Source: Martelella sp. NC20
Lineage (GTDB): Bacteria > Pseudomonadota > Alphaproteobacteria > Rhizobiales > Rhizobiaceae
NCBI RefSeq assembly: GCF_013459645.1
Contig: NZ_CP054862.1
Span: 62,001 to 126,000, forward strand
DNA length: 64,000 nucleotides
Direction: 5' to 3'
Positions 26,003 through 35,019 of the stretch are shown one piece after another. Each line of letters starts with the position of its first letter. Positions within the stretch are counted from its first letter, which is position 1. Both the position numbers and the translations under genes were made by a program. The notes under the pieces were generated by a model. That model worked only from the letters and a program-made list of their open reading frames with translations, did not search any database and had not been told where the DNA came from.

Positions 26003-26590
26003 TTGGGACTGTCAGAAGCCGAACTGGCACAGATTCCTGATCGGTACCGCCAGTCGTTCAACCTCCGCGTCGAAGATCTGGCGCGCTTGATAGGCGCCGC
26101 CGAACTTCAGGCCTCTACCCACGCCATAGCACCGCTGAAATCAGCGGACGTTATGTCGATAGACCTGATCACAGTCGGGCCCGAGACGAGGTTGAGGCAG
26201 ATCGCAGACCTGTTCAGACGTCACAAACTCACGTCCCTTCCCGTCGTCGGCACGAATGACGAATTTCTTGGCGTGATATTCCAAATCCACCTGATCAACC
26301 GCGCCAGGCAAGCCGACCTGCTGTCGCAAAGCAGCCTCCTGATGGTCTTCCGCCGAATAGTCGGCCGAGGCCGGCCCGCGATATCATGTCCACCACCGGA
26401 CCACGGGCTTCACCGGATACCCCGATTGCAGCGCTGCTTCCGATGATGGCGGACGGGGAAGTCGATGCTGTTCCCGTGCTTGATGTTGACCGCATCACCG
26501 GGATAGTCACCCGAACGGACCTGATTGCGGCGATGGCGAGAAGCGCCCTCGGTAATCTCACGGTTCCCGCCCCGGCAAACCGTTCCGTCT
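26003..26590 (+). pseudogene. CBS-domain pair of an HPP-type protein, frameshifted
   Basis: The first CBS repeat (SADVMSIDLITVGPETRLRQ, then LPVVGTNDEFLGVIF) is in one frame from 26003. The second (ISCPPPDHG region shifting to MSTTGPRASPDTPIAALL, then VPVLDVDRITGIVTRTDLIA) is in another frame from about 26386. The helical lead-in (LRVEDLARLIGAAELQA) resembles HPP-family proteins, whose membrane part is missing upstream. It cannot make a full protein without frameshifting. Confidence 0.65.
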
Positions 26591-26762
26591 CGCATTGCAG
26601 GTCAGTCCGCTCCGATCATAAGCAGCAGCGATTACTTCCGATCAGGGTGGAGACCTGCGCCCCGATCGGTCGATCTGCCTCAATGGAGAGGCGCCGGCAC
26701 AAGGTGGACCCGCCGCCTTGCGACCGCCATCTTATGACGACAACGCACCCAACAGCGCCTGT

Positions 26763-28001
26763 TCAGTGGCCTCCCGAGAAAACCAGCTGGTTGACGGGCA
26801 GCATCACGACTTCCAGGCGCAGCAATGCCGCATGCAGAATGCCGACTGTGTCTATCATATGCAAAAGCAGGCTCTGTCCGAAGCCGATATCCGGGTCGTT
26901 GTATTTCTCGTAATTGCTGGTGTAGACATTGGCGATGCAGGCGCTGCCCGGCGGGATCGACGCGGCCTGTCCTTCATAAAGCGGATGCAGCCGCACAATC
27001 ACCGTGCCGGGATTGCTCCCTCGATCATTGACATCCACCAATGAATCCGACGGCCTGAACTGGCCAGCCGCAATGACGTCCTGCACGGCATCGACAACGA
27101 CTGGAATGATCTTGAACGGCTGCGTGGCGCACGCCAGTTCGCCGATCATGCCGGGGTGAATGACTTGCGCCGTCAATTGGCCGAACCCGGCCACAAATAC
27201 CCCCTCCTGCTGATCCTTGGGCACGAGGATTCCCGCAGGCCTCACAAACGGGTTGACGACATCGCCGGGACGGAGCTGAAACTGCTGGATATTGCCGGCA
27301 ATACCCGCCCTGACGCTGCGCTGGTCGAGGGCGACCTCCGCCTCTTCCAGCGCGGCCTCCGCGCCTGCCCTCTGGGTCGGCAGCAGGGTTTCGATGCGTG
27401 CTTCAATTGCGCGCTGATTTGCAAGAGCGACGTCCAGCGCGCTTTGCTTCTCGGAAACGCTGTTGTCCAATGCATCAATGACCCTTTGGGCCACGGCATC
27501 GGCGTTTCTTTGCTGCAGGCCCAGATTACGATCGAGTTCGATCCGGGCGTGATCAAGCGTACTGCGCGCCTGCTCAACCGTGGCTCTGGCTGCCTGAAGC
27601 TCCTGCTCGGCGACGGCCTGCTGGGCTTCCACCTCGGAAACCTTCTCGCGCGCGGCATTGGCGGCTGCCTGCTGCTGCCGGTCGTCCAGGGCAAAAATCA
27701 CGTCTCCGGCCTGCACCGTATCGCCGGTTTTCACATAGACTTCGGTCACCCGGCCGGGCGTGTCCGGCAGGATCGACACCGTGCGGAAGTAGGAGGATAC
27801 GGTCGTCGACGTCGGATGATAGAAGAAAACCGTTGTGATCAGCAGGATCGTCAGGACCGTGCAGCCAGTAATGCCCCAGCGCAATTCATACCAGACGGTG
27901 AAGAGATTGATCTCGCGGCCGATCCGCTTGCCCTGCTTGTAACGGCGGTACAGAAAATCAGGCAGAATTGTAAAAAGGGAACAGAACAGCAGCTCAAGCA
28001 T
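26763..28001 (-). CDS. HlyD-family membrane fusion/adaptor protein (YiaV-like)
   Basis: 412 residues: a cytoplasmic start (LPDFLYRRYKQGKRIGREI), one membrane helix (about 48-68), a biotinyl-lipoyl half-motif (GRVTEVYVKTGDTVQAGDVI), a long alpha-helical hairpin (about 105-215) and a second lipoyl/beta-barrel part (RAGIAGNIQQFQLRPGDVV). This is the periplasmic adaptor layout of EmrA/HlyD pumps. The start overlaps the DUF3302 gene by 8 bp. Pairing of an HlyD protein with DUF3302 parallels yiaV-yiaW of E. coli. No dedicated pump gene is seen here. Confidence 0.85.
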   Translation of the reverse strand: MLELLFCSLFTILPDFLYRRYKQGKRIGREINLFTVWYELRWGITGCTVLTILLITTVFFYHPTSTTVSSYFRTVSILPDTPGRVTEVYVKTGDTVQAGDVIFALDDRQQQAAANAAREKVSEVEAQQAVAEQELQAARATVEQARSTLDHARIELDRNLGLQQRNADAVAQRVIDALDNSVSEKQSALDVALANQRAIEARIETLLPTQRAGAEAALEEAEVALDQRSVRAGIAGNIQQFQLRPGDVVNPFVRPAGILVPKDQQEGVFVAGFGQLTAQVIHPGMIGELACATQPFKIIPVVVDAVQDVIAAGQFRPSDSLVDVNDRGSNPGTVIVRLHPLYEGQAASIPPGSACIANVYTSNYEKYNDPDIGFGQSLLLHMIDTVGILHAALLRLEVVMLPVNQLVFSGGH

Positions 28002-28485
28002 GACCGTCGCCCTCCTTCTTCGGCGGTCCGGGAGGCGTTTCCTCTGTGGGGGCCGCTTCCTCTGTGAGGGCCGCTTCCTCGGTGGGCGTGGCTTCAGGCT
28101 GAACGGTCGCCGGGCTTTGCGGGACCTCCGCCTCGCTCAGATCCCTGCTCTGGGCAATTCTGTGCAGCGAATGGGCGATCGAATTGACAGGCGTGATAAA
28201 GTCCGGAATGCGCACCGCCACGATCAGAAGCGCGGCGATCCAGAATATGTTGTTGTGGGTAAACAGCGACAGAAGCGCGAGCACACCGACCAACTGCAAT
28301 TGAAAGGCGTTGCTGCTGTGCGCCATCCGCTCGGGCAAGGCGTGCAGATAGAGATAGAACACGCCGATCAGAAGAACGCCGACAAGCGCCAGAATGATGA
28401 TCCCGACCATGAGAACATCTGTTTGACCCGGGCCTGTAATATAGAATGGCAGGTGCCCAGCCTGCGCGAGTGCTTCCGATTCCAT
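27994..28485 (-). CDS. DUF3302 inner-membrane protein (YiaW-like)
   Basis: 163 residues with an N-terminal periplasmic stretch and two or three helices (TM1 about 24-48, TM2 about 64-90). Residues about 115-163 are low complexity with repeated EEA/TEE-P units (repeats at 28020-28090 in DNA). DUF3302 proteins accompany HlyD-type adaptors; their function is not established. AGGTAGGGG lies just before the ATG. Confidence 0.75.
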   Translation of the reverse strand: MESEALAQAGHLPFYITGPGQTDVLMVGIIILALVGVLLIGVFYLYLHALPERMAHSSNAFQLQLVGVLALLSLFTHNNIFWIAALLIVAVRIPDFITPVNSIAHSLHRIAQSRDLSEAEVPQSPATVQPEATPTEEAALTEEAAPTEETPPGPPKKEGDGHA

Positions 28486-28678
28486 CCCCTACCTCGTTTT
28501 GTCCCTTGATCTCCACGGACCATGCCTTGCCAAGGCGATCACGCGATCCCCCGGATGCGCGGCCACAATCACCCTAATCGAACTGCTTCGGCCAAACCAG
28601 CCACGAAATGCGCTTTGTCAGTAAAGCGAATGGTTTCACCGGCACGGCTGCGTGCCCAAACAAAGGTCCGGACGACGC

Positions 28679-29470
28679 TCAAAACCGCAGCGACAGCCCG
28701 ACAATCGGTCCCTGCTCCACGACGTCGAAGACGAATCCATTGCTGTTGTAGTCGACGCCGAGAGCGCGGTATCCGGCAACCGCGGAGACCGTGTCGTTAA
28801 ACCGATAGCCGATCGTGGCAGCGACATCCCAGTCGAGATCGGCGCCGCCGGCGCCGATGAAGCCCCATCCGGTCAAGTAGACTTTCGACGTCAGGAAATA
28901 ACTGCCGCGAACGCCGGCCATGGCGTCCACCCATGTGGCGCTGTCGCTTCTCGACCGGCCGTCAAAGACGCCCCCGGTGATGGAAAGCTTGCTCTCAACG
29001 GACCAGACCCGCACACCGCCGACGACTTCAAGCCGGTATTTCTCATCCTCCATGAAGGTATAGCCGGCGCCGAGCAGGCCTGCGAAAGTGCTGGTTTCCA
29101 GCTGAACGGAGGCGGCGGTGTTTCCAACCGGCGAACCGGTCTGACCGGACAGCTTGATGTAGATGGCGTCGCCAATAACGCTGTATGGCCCATACCGCGC
29201 TTCCCCGATCGCCATCAGGCCTACATCGAGATGATCGAAGATATTGTCGAAACTGGCGTCGACGGTCACTTTCGGAAGCCCGAACTGGGCGATGTCTCCC
29301 GAGATTCCGGCGCCCCAGAAATAAGGGGCGAAGGTAAAAGTCCACCCCTCCGGCCCGGAGGTCTCCTGAACCGTCGGCGTCATCGGCAGATAGATGTCCG
29401 CTGCCCGGGTCTGCCCAGATGCAAGACAGACGCCGATCGCGGCCAGAGACGAAACCAGGCGGATTTTCAT
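28679..29470 (-). CDS. Outer-membrane beta-barrel protein
   Basis: 263 residues. A signal peptide (cleavage after TRAA, about residue 24) is followed by alternating beta-strands such as FTFAPYFWGAGISGDI and AATIGYRFNDTVSAVAGYR. The protein ends in Phe (GLSLRF), the usual barrel-assembly signal. No catalytic motif was seen. It is co-directional with the DUF2721 gene 77 bp upstream. It may supply the outer-membrane part of the envelope gene set; no specific function is claimed. Confidence 0.75.
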   Translation of the reverse strand: MKIRLVSSLAAIGVCLASGQTRAADIYLPMTPTVQETSGPEGWTFTFAPYFWGAGISGDIAQFGLPKVTVDASFDNIFDHLDVGLMAIGEARYGPYSVIGDAIYIKLSGQTGSPVGNTAASVQLETSTFAGLLGAGYTFMEDEKYRLEVVGGVRVWSVESKLSITGGVFDGRSRSDSATWVDAMAGVRGSYFLTSKVYLTGWGFIGAGGADLDWDVAATIGYRFNDTVSAVAGYRALGVDYNSNGFVFDVVEQGPIVGLSLRF

Positions 29471-29547
29471 GTTGTCTCCAATAATGTTGTCGGCATCCGG
29501 AGTTCACCCGCCATCATCGGCGGCTTTGTCCTGCCGGATTTACCCGA

Positions 29548-29991
29548 TCATTCATCCCATCTGTCCGTTCGATCCATTCTCAACTGCCGCAACATCGTTC
29601 GGGCGCAAACAACCAGCTCAAACAGAAATGCGACGAGCGATGCTATGAGCGACACGATCGCGCCGCCGAAGAGCCAGAACAGGTTTTCCTGGCGCAACCC
29701 GATCGCAAGAGCGCCGGCAAGCAAGTTCAATATCGCACCGCCCGTGCAGATCGCGGCAACCGCGCCTAGGATCATGGCGACAACAAGCGCCAATGCCCTT
29801 CGCCTCAGGTCCGGGTCCTGCTCACGGAGCGCCCGCCCGCCGTCAGCAATCTCGTTCAACCGGTCCGATACTCTTCCCAGACGAACGGCATAGATACTGA
29901 CGAAGCCGGCGGTTCCCGCCAGCAGGAAGACGGGCGCCAGGGACGTTTGTACGATAGCGACAAGATCGCTGACGATGGGTTGTTCGTTCAC
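29548..29991 (-). CDS. DUF2721 membrane protein
   Basis: 147 residues with three hydrophobic helices (about 15-37, 66-92 and 100-125). The sequence SLAPVFLLAGTAGFVSIYAV followed by RLGRVSDR is the hallmark of DUF2721. Function unknown. It lies 55 bp from the DUF1254 gene upstream. Confidence 0.8.
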   Translation of the reverse strand: MNEQPIVSDLVAIVQTSLAPVFLLAGTAGFVSIYAVRLGRVSDRLNEIADGGRALREQDPDLRRRALALVVAMILGAVAAICTGGAILNLLAGALAIGLRQENLFWLFGGAIVSLIASLVAFLFELVVCARTMLRQLRMDRTDRWDE

Positions 29992-30046
29992 TAGGGTCTT
30001 CCGTGTTCACGACAGTCTGAGGTAGCCCCCGACCGCGCGCCCTGAT

Positions 30047-31594
30047 CTATTGCACCAACTCAATTTCGCCCGGCCGCCAGGTCTTGTCGATCCAGGGCTC
30101 CAACGGGCCATACATCCGCAGGAGTGGGAACCAGCTTTTGCCGGAAACAGTCTGAAGCCAGTTGCCCTCCATTCCTTCCGGCGCAGTGGGAGCAAAATAG
30201 ATGTCGTAGGACCCATCCGTGTTTTTCCTAATTCCGTCAGTCAGACTGCCGACGGTTGGGAATTTCTGGCTCGTCTGAAGTTGTGACCGGCTTTGGGTGT
30301 CGTATATGGTGACCGCCCAGAAATCGTTAACCGGTACGTTTGGCGGCAGATGCAGCTTGTAGGTCTTTGCGCCGTCAAACGGCTTCTTCTCTGCATCGAG
30401 GCTCGCCATGGCATAGTCCGAGCCAGCACCTGCTGTCGTGACCGCCATGGAAGGCGTCACACCGCCGGCATTGAAGTAGAAGAGTATCCTCGCACTCAGA
30501 TTCATGGCACCAACGGCCTCGAACGAGGTGTTCTTGTCCGCAAACGCCATTATCCAGGAGCTGTCGGTATCGGGGTAGATCTGGACCCCGGCGATGCGCG
30601 GATAGGCGGTGATAACGCGCGCGGTTGCGTTGCCGAGCGTGCCGGCTTCTACCAGCAGCTTTTTCATCCGGTCGTCGGGCTCGAATTTCTGCCCCTTGAC
30701 GATACCGATCGAAGCGATCTCTCCGCGAACTTCAGGGCCGATCGCATTGGTCGGTTCACGTTGAATGATCGCGTCGAGGATTTCAAAATACTTCAGATCG
30801 TTCGGGAACACAGTGTTGAAAGGCTTTCCCGACACGTTGACAAATTCGGTCGGCGCGGGTTTGCCGGCGTCTTTCAGCGGGTAGATCTTGAGACCGCCGG
30901 TAATGTTTTCGACCGCCGGCTCCAGGCCATCCTTGATCGAGCCGCGCAGAAACAGAAAGTTCCTGTTGGTCGAGGGCTTCAGCAGGAAATATCCGTCAGG
31001 CACATCACCCTCGTAGCCCGGCGGCAGCACGAGGTACTTGCCGCCCTTGCCCTTGTCCGGGCCGGTGACGCCGATATTACCGACAAATCTCTGCCAGGAA
31101 TCATCTAGAAAGCCGAGCATTCCCGGCGGCACTTCGATAACCGTCGGGCCGTCGTTCGCCAGGTCGGTGCCCGAATAAGCGTAGAGCGTCGATGTATTCG
31201 CTGTCACAACAAGGGTCGCCGAATCCATCAACTGCTCGAATACGGCGATTTTGTTCGATGCGTTCGCGCCCTGCGAAGCAAGCCCGTCGAGAACGCTATT
31301 GATCGACACGGCACCCAGATTGTCGAGATAGACGTCGGTGGCACGCGTTCTGTCGAGATTGTCGTAAACGGTTTGGACCGTGTTGCCGAGCGGCATGCCA
31401 TCGAAGAACGTCAACGTGCCGATCGAAGTGTCGACCTTGTCAGGGATTGAGATCGCGTCGAGCTCCGCTTGCGTGACTTCCGCTGCCGCCAACCGCGACG
31501 ACCCCGCAGTAACAAGGGCTGAAGCGAGCAGAACGCCTCCGAATTTCATTGCGAATGACCTGTTTTCAGTGATGCGATTGCTCGCGGGCCTCAT
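30047..31594 (-). CDS. DUF1254/DUF1214 secreted protein, paralogue 1
   Basis: 515 residues from the ATG at 31594, chosen because AAAGGAGG lies 7 nt upstream. A signal peptide ends near SRLAAAE (about residue 38). DUF1254 (about 70-210, with ANTSTLYAYSGTDLANDGP and PPGMLGFLDDSWQRFVGNIG) is followed by DUF1214 (about 370-500, LHLPPNVPVNDFWAVTIYD). The product is probably periplasmic; the biochemical role is unknown. Both domains end in FDKSW/IDKTWRPGEIELVQ-type tails, shared with the paralogue at 31763. Confidence 0.85.
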   Translation of the reverse strand: MRPASNRITENRSFAMKFGGVLLASALVTAGSSRLAAAEVTQAELDAISIPDKVDTSIGTLTFFDGMPLGNTVQTVYDNLDRTRATDVYLDNLGAVSINSVLDGLASQGANASNKIAVFEQLMDSATLVVTANTSTLYAYSGTDLANDGPTVIEVPPGMLGFLDDSWQRFVGNIGVTGPDKGKGGKYLVLPPGYEGDVPDGYFLLKPSTNRNFLFLRGSIKDGLEPAVENITGGLKIYPLKDAGKPAPTEFVNVSGKPFNTVFPNDLKYFEILDAIIQREPTNAIGPEVRGEIASIGIVKGQKFEPDDRMKKLLVEAGTLGNATARVITAYPRIAGVQIYPDTDSSWIMAFADKNTSFEAVGAMNLSARILFYFNAGGVTPSMAVTTAGAGSDYAMASLDAEKKPFDGAKTYKLHLPPNVPVNDFWAVTIYDTQSRSQLQTSQKFPTVGSLTDGIRKNTDGSYDIYFAPTAPEGMEGNWLQTVSGKSWFPLLRMYGPLEPWIDKTWRPGEIELVQ

Positions 31595-31762
31595 ATTCCG
31601 GCCTCCTTTATTGTTCGTCTGAACTTGCCTGCATCTGCCGGTCATCGGCATGATCGACAACGCCGCGCGGCACCCCTGCGGGCACCGCTCTATCTCTTTG
31701 TATTGCCGCGTTTTGGCGGACGTCAGGTGATTCCACCTGACGTCGAAATGCTCTAACCGGAT

Positions 31763-33391
31763 CTATTGCACCAGTTCGATCTCGCTCGGCCGCCAACTCT
31801 TGTCGAAGAACGAGGGCAGCGGGCTGTACAGGCGCAGGATGGTGAACCAACCCTTTTTCGGGTCTGTCTGGACCCAATTGCCGCGCGCCACGCCGACAGG
31901 CTGCTCCGGGCTGAAGTAGACGGTCGTCACACCATCCGCGTTTGCCGCGGCCGCCGGCGAGGGATAGGACTGCGAGCCGGCGCGAGGATATTTCTGGGGC
32001 GTCTGGAGCATCGATCGGGTCTGATTGTCATAGAGCGTCAAGGACCAGAAAGCCTCGGCCGGAATGTCCTTGGGCAAGGTGACTTTGTAGGTCAGCGCAC
32101 CGTCGAACACGTCGCCCTTGGCATCGAGAAAAGCCATCAGATACTGCGATCCGACGCCGGGAATGTTCATGATCATACCAGGGCTGTCGAGCGTATAGCC
32201 GTAGTAGAATGCCGTGCGTGAATCGAGGGTGCGGGCACCGGTCGGCGGCAGTGGCTTGAATTCACCGTTCTCAAATGCGGGCGGCGGGGTTTCGAAGAAA
32301 GCGCCACCTTCCCAGAGCATGCTGCCCCACTGCGAGCCTTCGTAATAGGCCCAGTCCGGGTGAGCGGCATAGGGGCGCCAGTTCAGCACCCGGCCGGCCG
32401 CCTGACCGACGGCTGCTGCGTCGGAAAGGATCTTTTTCATTCGTTCATCAGGCGCGAATTCCTTGCCCTTGACGATGCCGATGGCGGCGAGTTGGCCGGA
32501 AAGTTCCACATCGTAGCTGGTGGCGGGCTCGGCCTGGACATTCTCGTTGATCCACTCGTAGAAACCAATATCGCTGGGCGGGATGGTGTTCATCGGTACG
32601 CCACTGATCTCGATGAATTTGGTATCGGGGATCTTCGCGTTTTCGCCGAGGCGTACCGCGCCAGTCAGCGCCTGGGCGATACTGGTGCCGTAACCGCCCG
32701 CCGCATAGGGATAGATCTTCAGGTTAGCCTTGATGTTTTCGACCGCCGGTTTTGGATCGTCGTTCACGAGGTATGCGCGGGAGGCATAGAGCGCCCGGTT
32801 GGTCTTTGAATGGGCGACGAAATACCCGCCCTCCGGCAGCGGTCCGTCGTAATCGGGCCCAACGATCAGGTACTTGCCGCCCTGTCCGCGATCCGGGCCC
32901 GGACCGCCGACGTCAATGATCCACGAGAACCACATGTCGTTGATCGTGCCGACGCCATCGGACGGCTGCTCGATCACCATCGGTCCCTTCGAAAGGTCGA
33001 TGACCGAGAGGTAATAGACGGTGTCGGCGTTGCCGGTCAGGAACAGACTCGCCGAGTCCAGCAGTTCCGACGTTATGACGACATCATTGTAGCCGGCGCC
33101 AACACTCTGGAAGCCCTTGTGGAACCCGAGGGCGGAAGCCCCACGAAAGCTGTTGTTGTAGACGTTGAGGGCATTGTTGAAGTCGAGCGCATCGAACACC
33201 TTCTGCGCGGTCTCGACCGCCGGAGCACCGTCCTTGAACGCAAGTGTCCCGATGCTCGTCTCTACGATGTCGGGTGTGCCGAGAGACTTCACCGTATCTT
33301 CGGAGACTTGCCCGTGAGCCGCTCCTGTAGCGAAATATAAACCTGCGATTATCACCGCGGGGGTGATGTGTATATATCGATTCCGCTGCAT
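31763..33391 (-). CDS. DUF1254/DUF1214 secreted protein, paralogue 2
   Basis: 542 residues with a signal peptide (cleavage about residue 27, AAHGQ). The layout matches paralogue 1: NADTVYYLSVIDLSKGP in DUF1254 and VTLPKDIPAEAFWSLTLYDN in DUF1214, ending SWRPSEIELVQ. It has an insertion of about 25 residues relative to paralogue 1. GGAGGAGC precedes the ATG. It is first in the co-directional envelope gene set and divergent from an AraC regulator. The two genes look like an old duplication. Confidence 0.85.
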   Translation of the reverse strand: MQRNRYIHITPAVIIAGLYFATGAAHGQVSEDTVKSLGTPDIVETSIGTLAFKDGAPAVETAQKVFDALDFNNALNVYNNSFRGASALGFHKGFQSVGAGYNDVVITSELLDSASLFLTGNADTVYYLSVIDLSKGPMVIEQPSDGVGTINDMWFSWIIDVGGPGPDRGQGGKYLIVGPDYDGPLPEGGYFVAHSKTNRALYASRAYLVNDDPKPAVENIKANLKIYPYAAGGYGTSIAQALTGAVRLGENAKIPDTKFIEISGVPMNTIPPSDIGFYEWINENVQAEPATSYDVELSGQLAAIGIVKGKEFAPDERMKKILSDAAAVGQAAGRVLNWRPYAAHPDWAYYEGSQWGSMLWEGGAFFETPPPAFENGEFKPLPPTGARTLDSRTAFYYGYTLDSPGMIMNIPGVGSQYLMAFLDAKGDVFDGALTYKVTLPKDIPAEAFWSLTLYDNQTRSMLQTPQKYPRAGSQSYPSPAAAANADGVTTVYFSPEQPVGVARGNWVQTDPKKGWFTILRLYSPLPSFFDKSWRPSEIELVQ

Positions 33392-33700
33392 TTAAAGCGC
33401 TCCTCCAGTGAAAAACCCGATTATTTCAATATCGAATTCAACAATTATTTTTTTAAATTGGAACTAAATTCGACCAGTTGAAAATTTAATCGTAATTGCA
33501 GATTTGTAAATCAGGCAGCGATTGATAATCATCTTCCGTTTGCGGTCGACAATCACCTCATCTATATTCGAATTTGAGCGATTGGCCCTACATGGCTTTT
33601 TCGTTTCTCCAGACAAATCGCATTTCGTTGAGTAGCAACTCGTGATTTTTAGAGCCACTCATTTTGCGCCAAATTCGCCTTCGACGTAGGATTTGCAGAC
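33392..33700. promoter_or_regulatory. AT-rich divergent regulatory region
   Basis: 309 bp, markedly richer in A and T than the surroundings (33410-33560 especially), between a DUF1254 gene and an AraC regulator. It probably contains both promoters. A 64-codon reverse frame inside it has no RBS or domain and is not called. Confidence 0.5.
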
Positions 33701-34735
33701 ATGACTGAAATACCTGTCATTTCCAGCCGCATACTGCATGGCGTACCTTTCTTTGTCCGTCAGGAACTGGGGGAGCGAGCGCTTCGGCAGGCCAATCGCG
33801 CGGCGGGCTTCGATCTCGAACTTCTTGAAGAGCAGAATTGCTTCATCCCGCACGCGGCGGTGGTCTCGTTTCTGAACGCTGCGGCAAAAGCGGCGGGCGA
33901 GCCCAATCTCGGCATCCTGATGGTGCCTGCGATGAACGCCGCCAACTACGGCAGTTACGGTCGCTACCTGCTCGGCGCGGAAACCCTCGGCCTCGCCATC
34001 GAGCGGGCGATCACGGCCCTGCCCTATCACAGCACGGGCGACGGGATGGCGGTCTCTGTCGTCGGCAACGAAGTGCGATACAGCTATGCATTCGCTCTTG
34101 CCGGCTGCGAAGGATACGACGTGATCGCGGTTGCCGCGGCCGGTGTGCTTCTCAGCGTGATGAGAGCCTATCTGCCCGTTGACTGGCGACCGCTGCGGGT
34201 GGAACTCGATATCGCAAAACCCCGCCAGACAGAGGCATTCGAAACCGTGTTCCAGTGCCCTGTCATTTTTGGCGCGCCGGTGGTGACGGTTGTCATCGAA
34301 CGCCATCATCTCGCGGCCACCCCGCGCCATGTTTCCCGGTCGATCGTCACCATCGAGGATGTCATGCGCGCAAGGCGTGGCGGCGCTCCGCGCGATCTGC
34401 TCGACGTCGTTATCGAGCAGATCCGCACACAGGTTCGCACCGGCAGCGTCTCGCTGGACAGTACAGCGCGCGCGATGGACACCAGCGTCCGGACACTGCA
34501 ACGCGAACTGAACCGGACCAGCACCGATTTTCGCAGCATGGCGAATGCGATCAGGATCCAGAGAGCGATAGAGCTGCTTCGGCACACCAACGGAACGGTC
34601 ACTTCGGTTTCGGCGGAAATGGGATATTCCTCCCCCGCCAATTTTGCGCGGGCCTTTAGAAAAGTGACGGGTTACGGGCCAAGGGAGTTCAGGACCAGAG
34701 ACTGGTCAAACGGAACCGCAGAATATTTTTCGTAA
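33701..34735 (+). CDS. AraC-family regulator with arabinose-binding-like N-terminal domain
   Basis: 344 residues. Residues about 20-200 match the N-terminal ligand/dimer domain of OruR/ArgR-type AraC proteins (FIPHAAVVSFLNAAAKA, then LGILMVPAMNAANYGSYG). The C-terminal HTH_18 domain (about 240-335) has TARAMDTSVRTLQRELN and VSAEMGYSSPANFARAFRKV, followed by TGYGPREFR. It is divergent from the DUF1254 set, which it probably regulates. Ligand unknown. Confidence 0.9.
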   Translation: MTEIPVISSRILHGVPFFVRQELGERALRQANRAAGFDLELLEEQNCFIPHAAVVSFLNAAAKAAGEPNLGILMVPAMNAANYGSYGRYLLGAETLGLAIERAITALPYHSTGDGMAVSVVGNEVRYSYAFALAGCEGYDVIAVAAAGVLLSVMRAYLPVDWRPLRVELDIAKPRQTEAFETVFQCPVIFGAPVVTVVIERHHLAATPRHVSRSIVTIEDVMRARRGGAPRDLLDVVIEQIRTQVRTGSVSLDSTARAMDTSVRTLQRELNRTSTDFRSMANAIRIQRAIELLRHTNGTVTSVSAEMGYSSPANFARAFRKVTGYGPREFRTRDWSNGTAEYFS

Positions 34736-34918
34736 GCCCCGCCTGGAGGTGAACGCCATTCGGATGACCGAAGATCGCGATACCTTCATCGTCTTTCGTT
34801 CCTTGCCGAAGCCCTGGAACGGCACTTTAAAGTCAACCTGGCATCGATCAAAATCACGGATGAGGTCAATGCACCGCGTCCGGAAAGGCTCTCAGGACAC
34901 CGCCCCAAACACAGAGAG

Positions 34919-34945
34919 ACCGTTCCCACCTGAAGTGGAAACGGT
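34919..34945 (-). terminator. Stem-loop downstream of the agp operon
   Basis: ACCGTTTCCAC / GTGGGAACGGT with a 5-nt loop; the stem is fully paired (one G-U) only in the reverse-strand transcript, about 75 bp after the agaL2 stop. It is followed by a C/T-rich stretch rather than a clean U-run. Confidence 0.5.
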
Positions 34946-35019
34946 TTGAGACTGACGGATCGTCTTTTTTCACCGGATACTCGCGCCGGGTGCCTTCAAG
35001 TTCAGGCGAACGTAATGCC

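Noticed and set aside
33464-33658. 64-codon reverse frame in the AT-rich divergent region
   Set aside because: No RBS, no domain; AT-rich promoter DNA gives such frames by chance.
34749-34949. 66-codon forward frame after the AraC regulator
   Set aside because: No domain, and it runs through the hairpin assigned as terminator of the agp operon.
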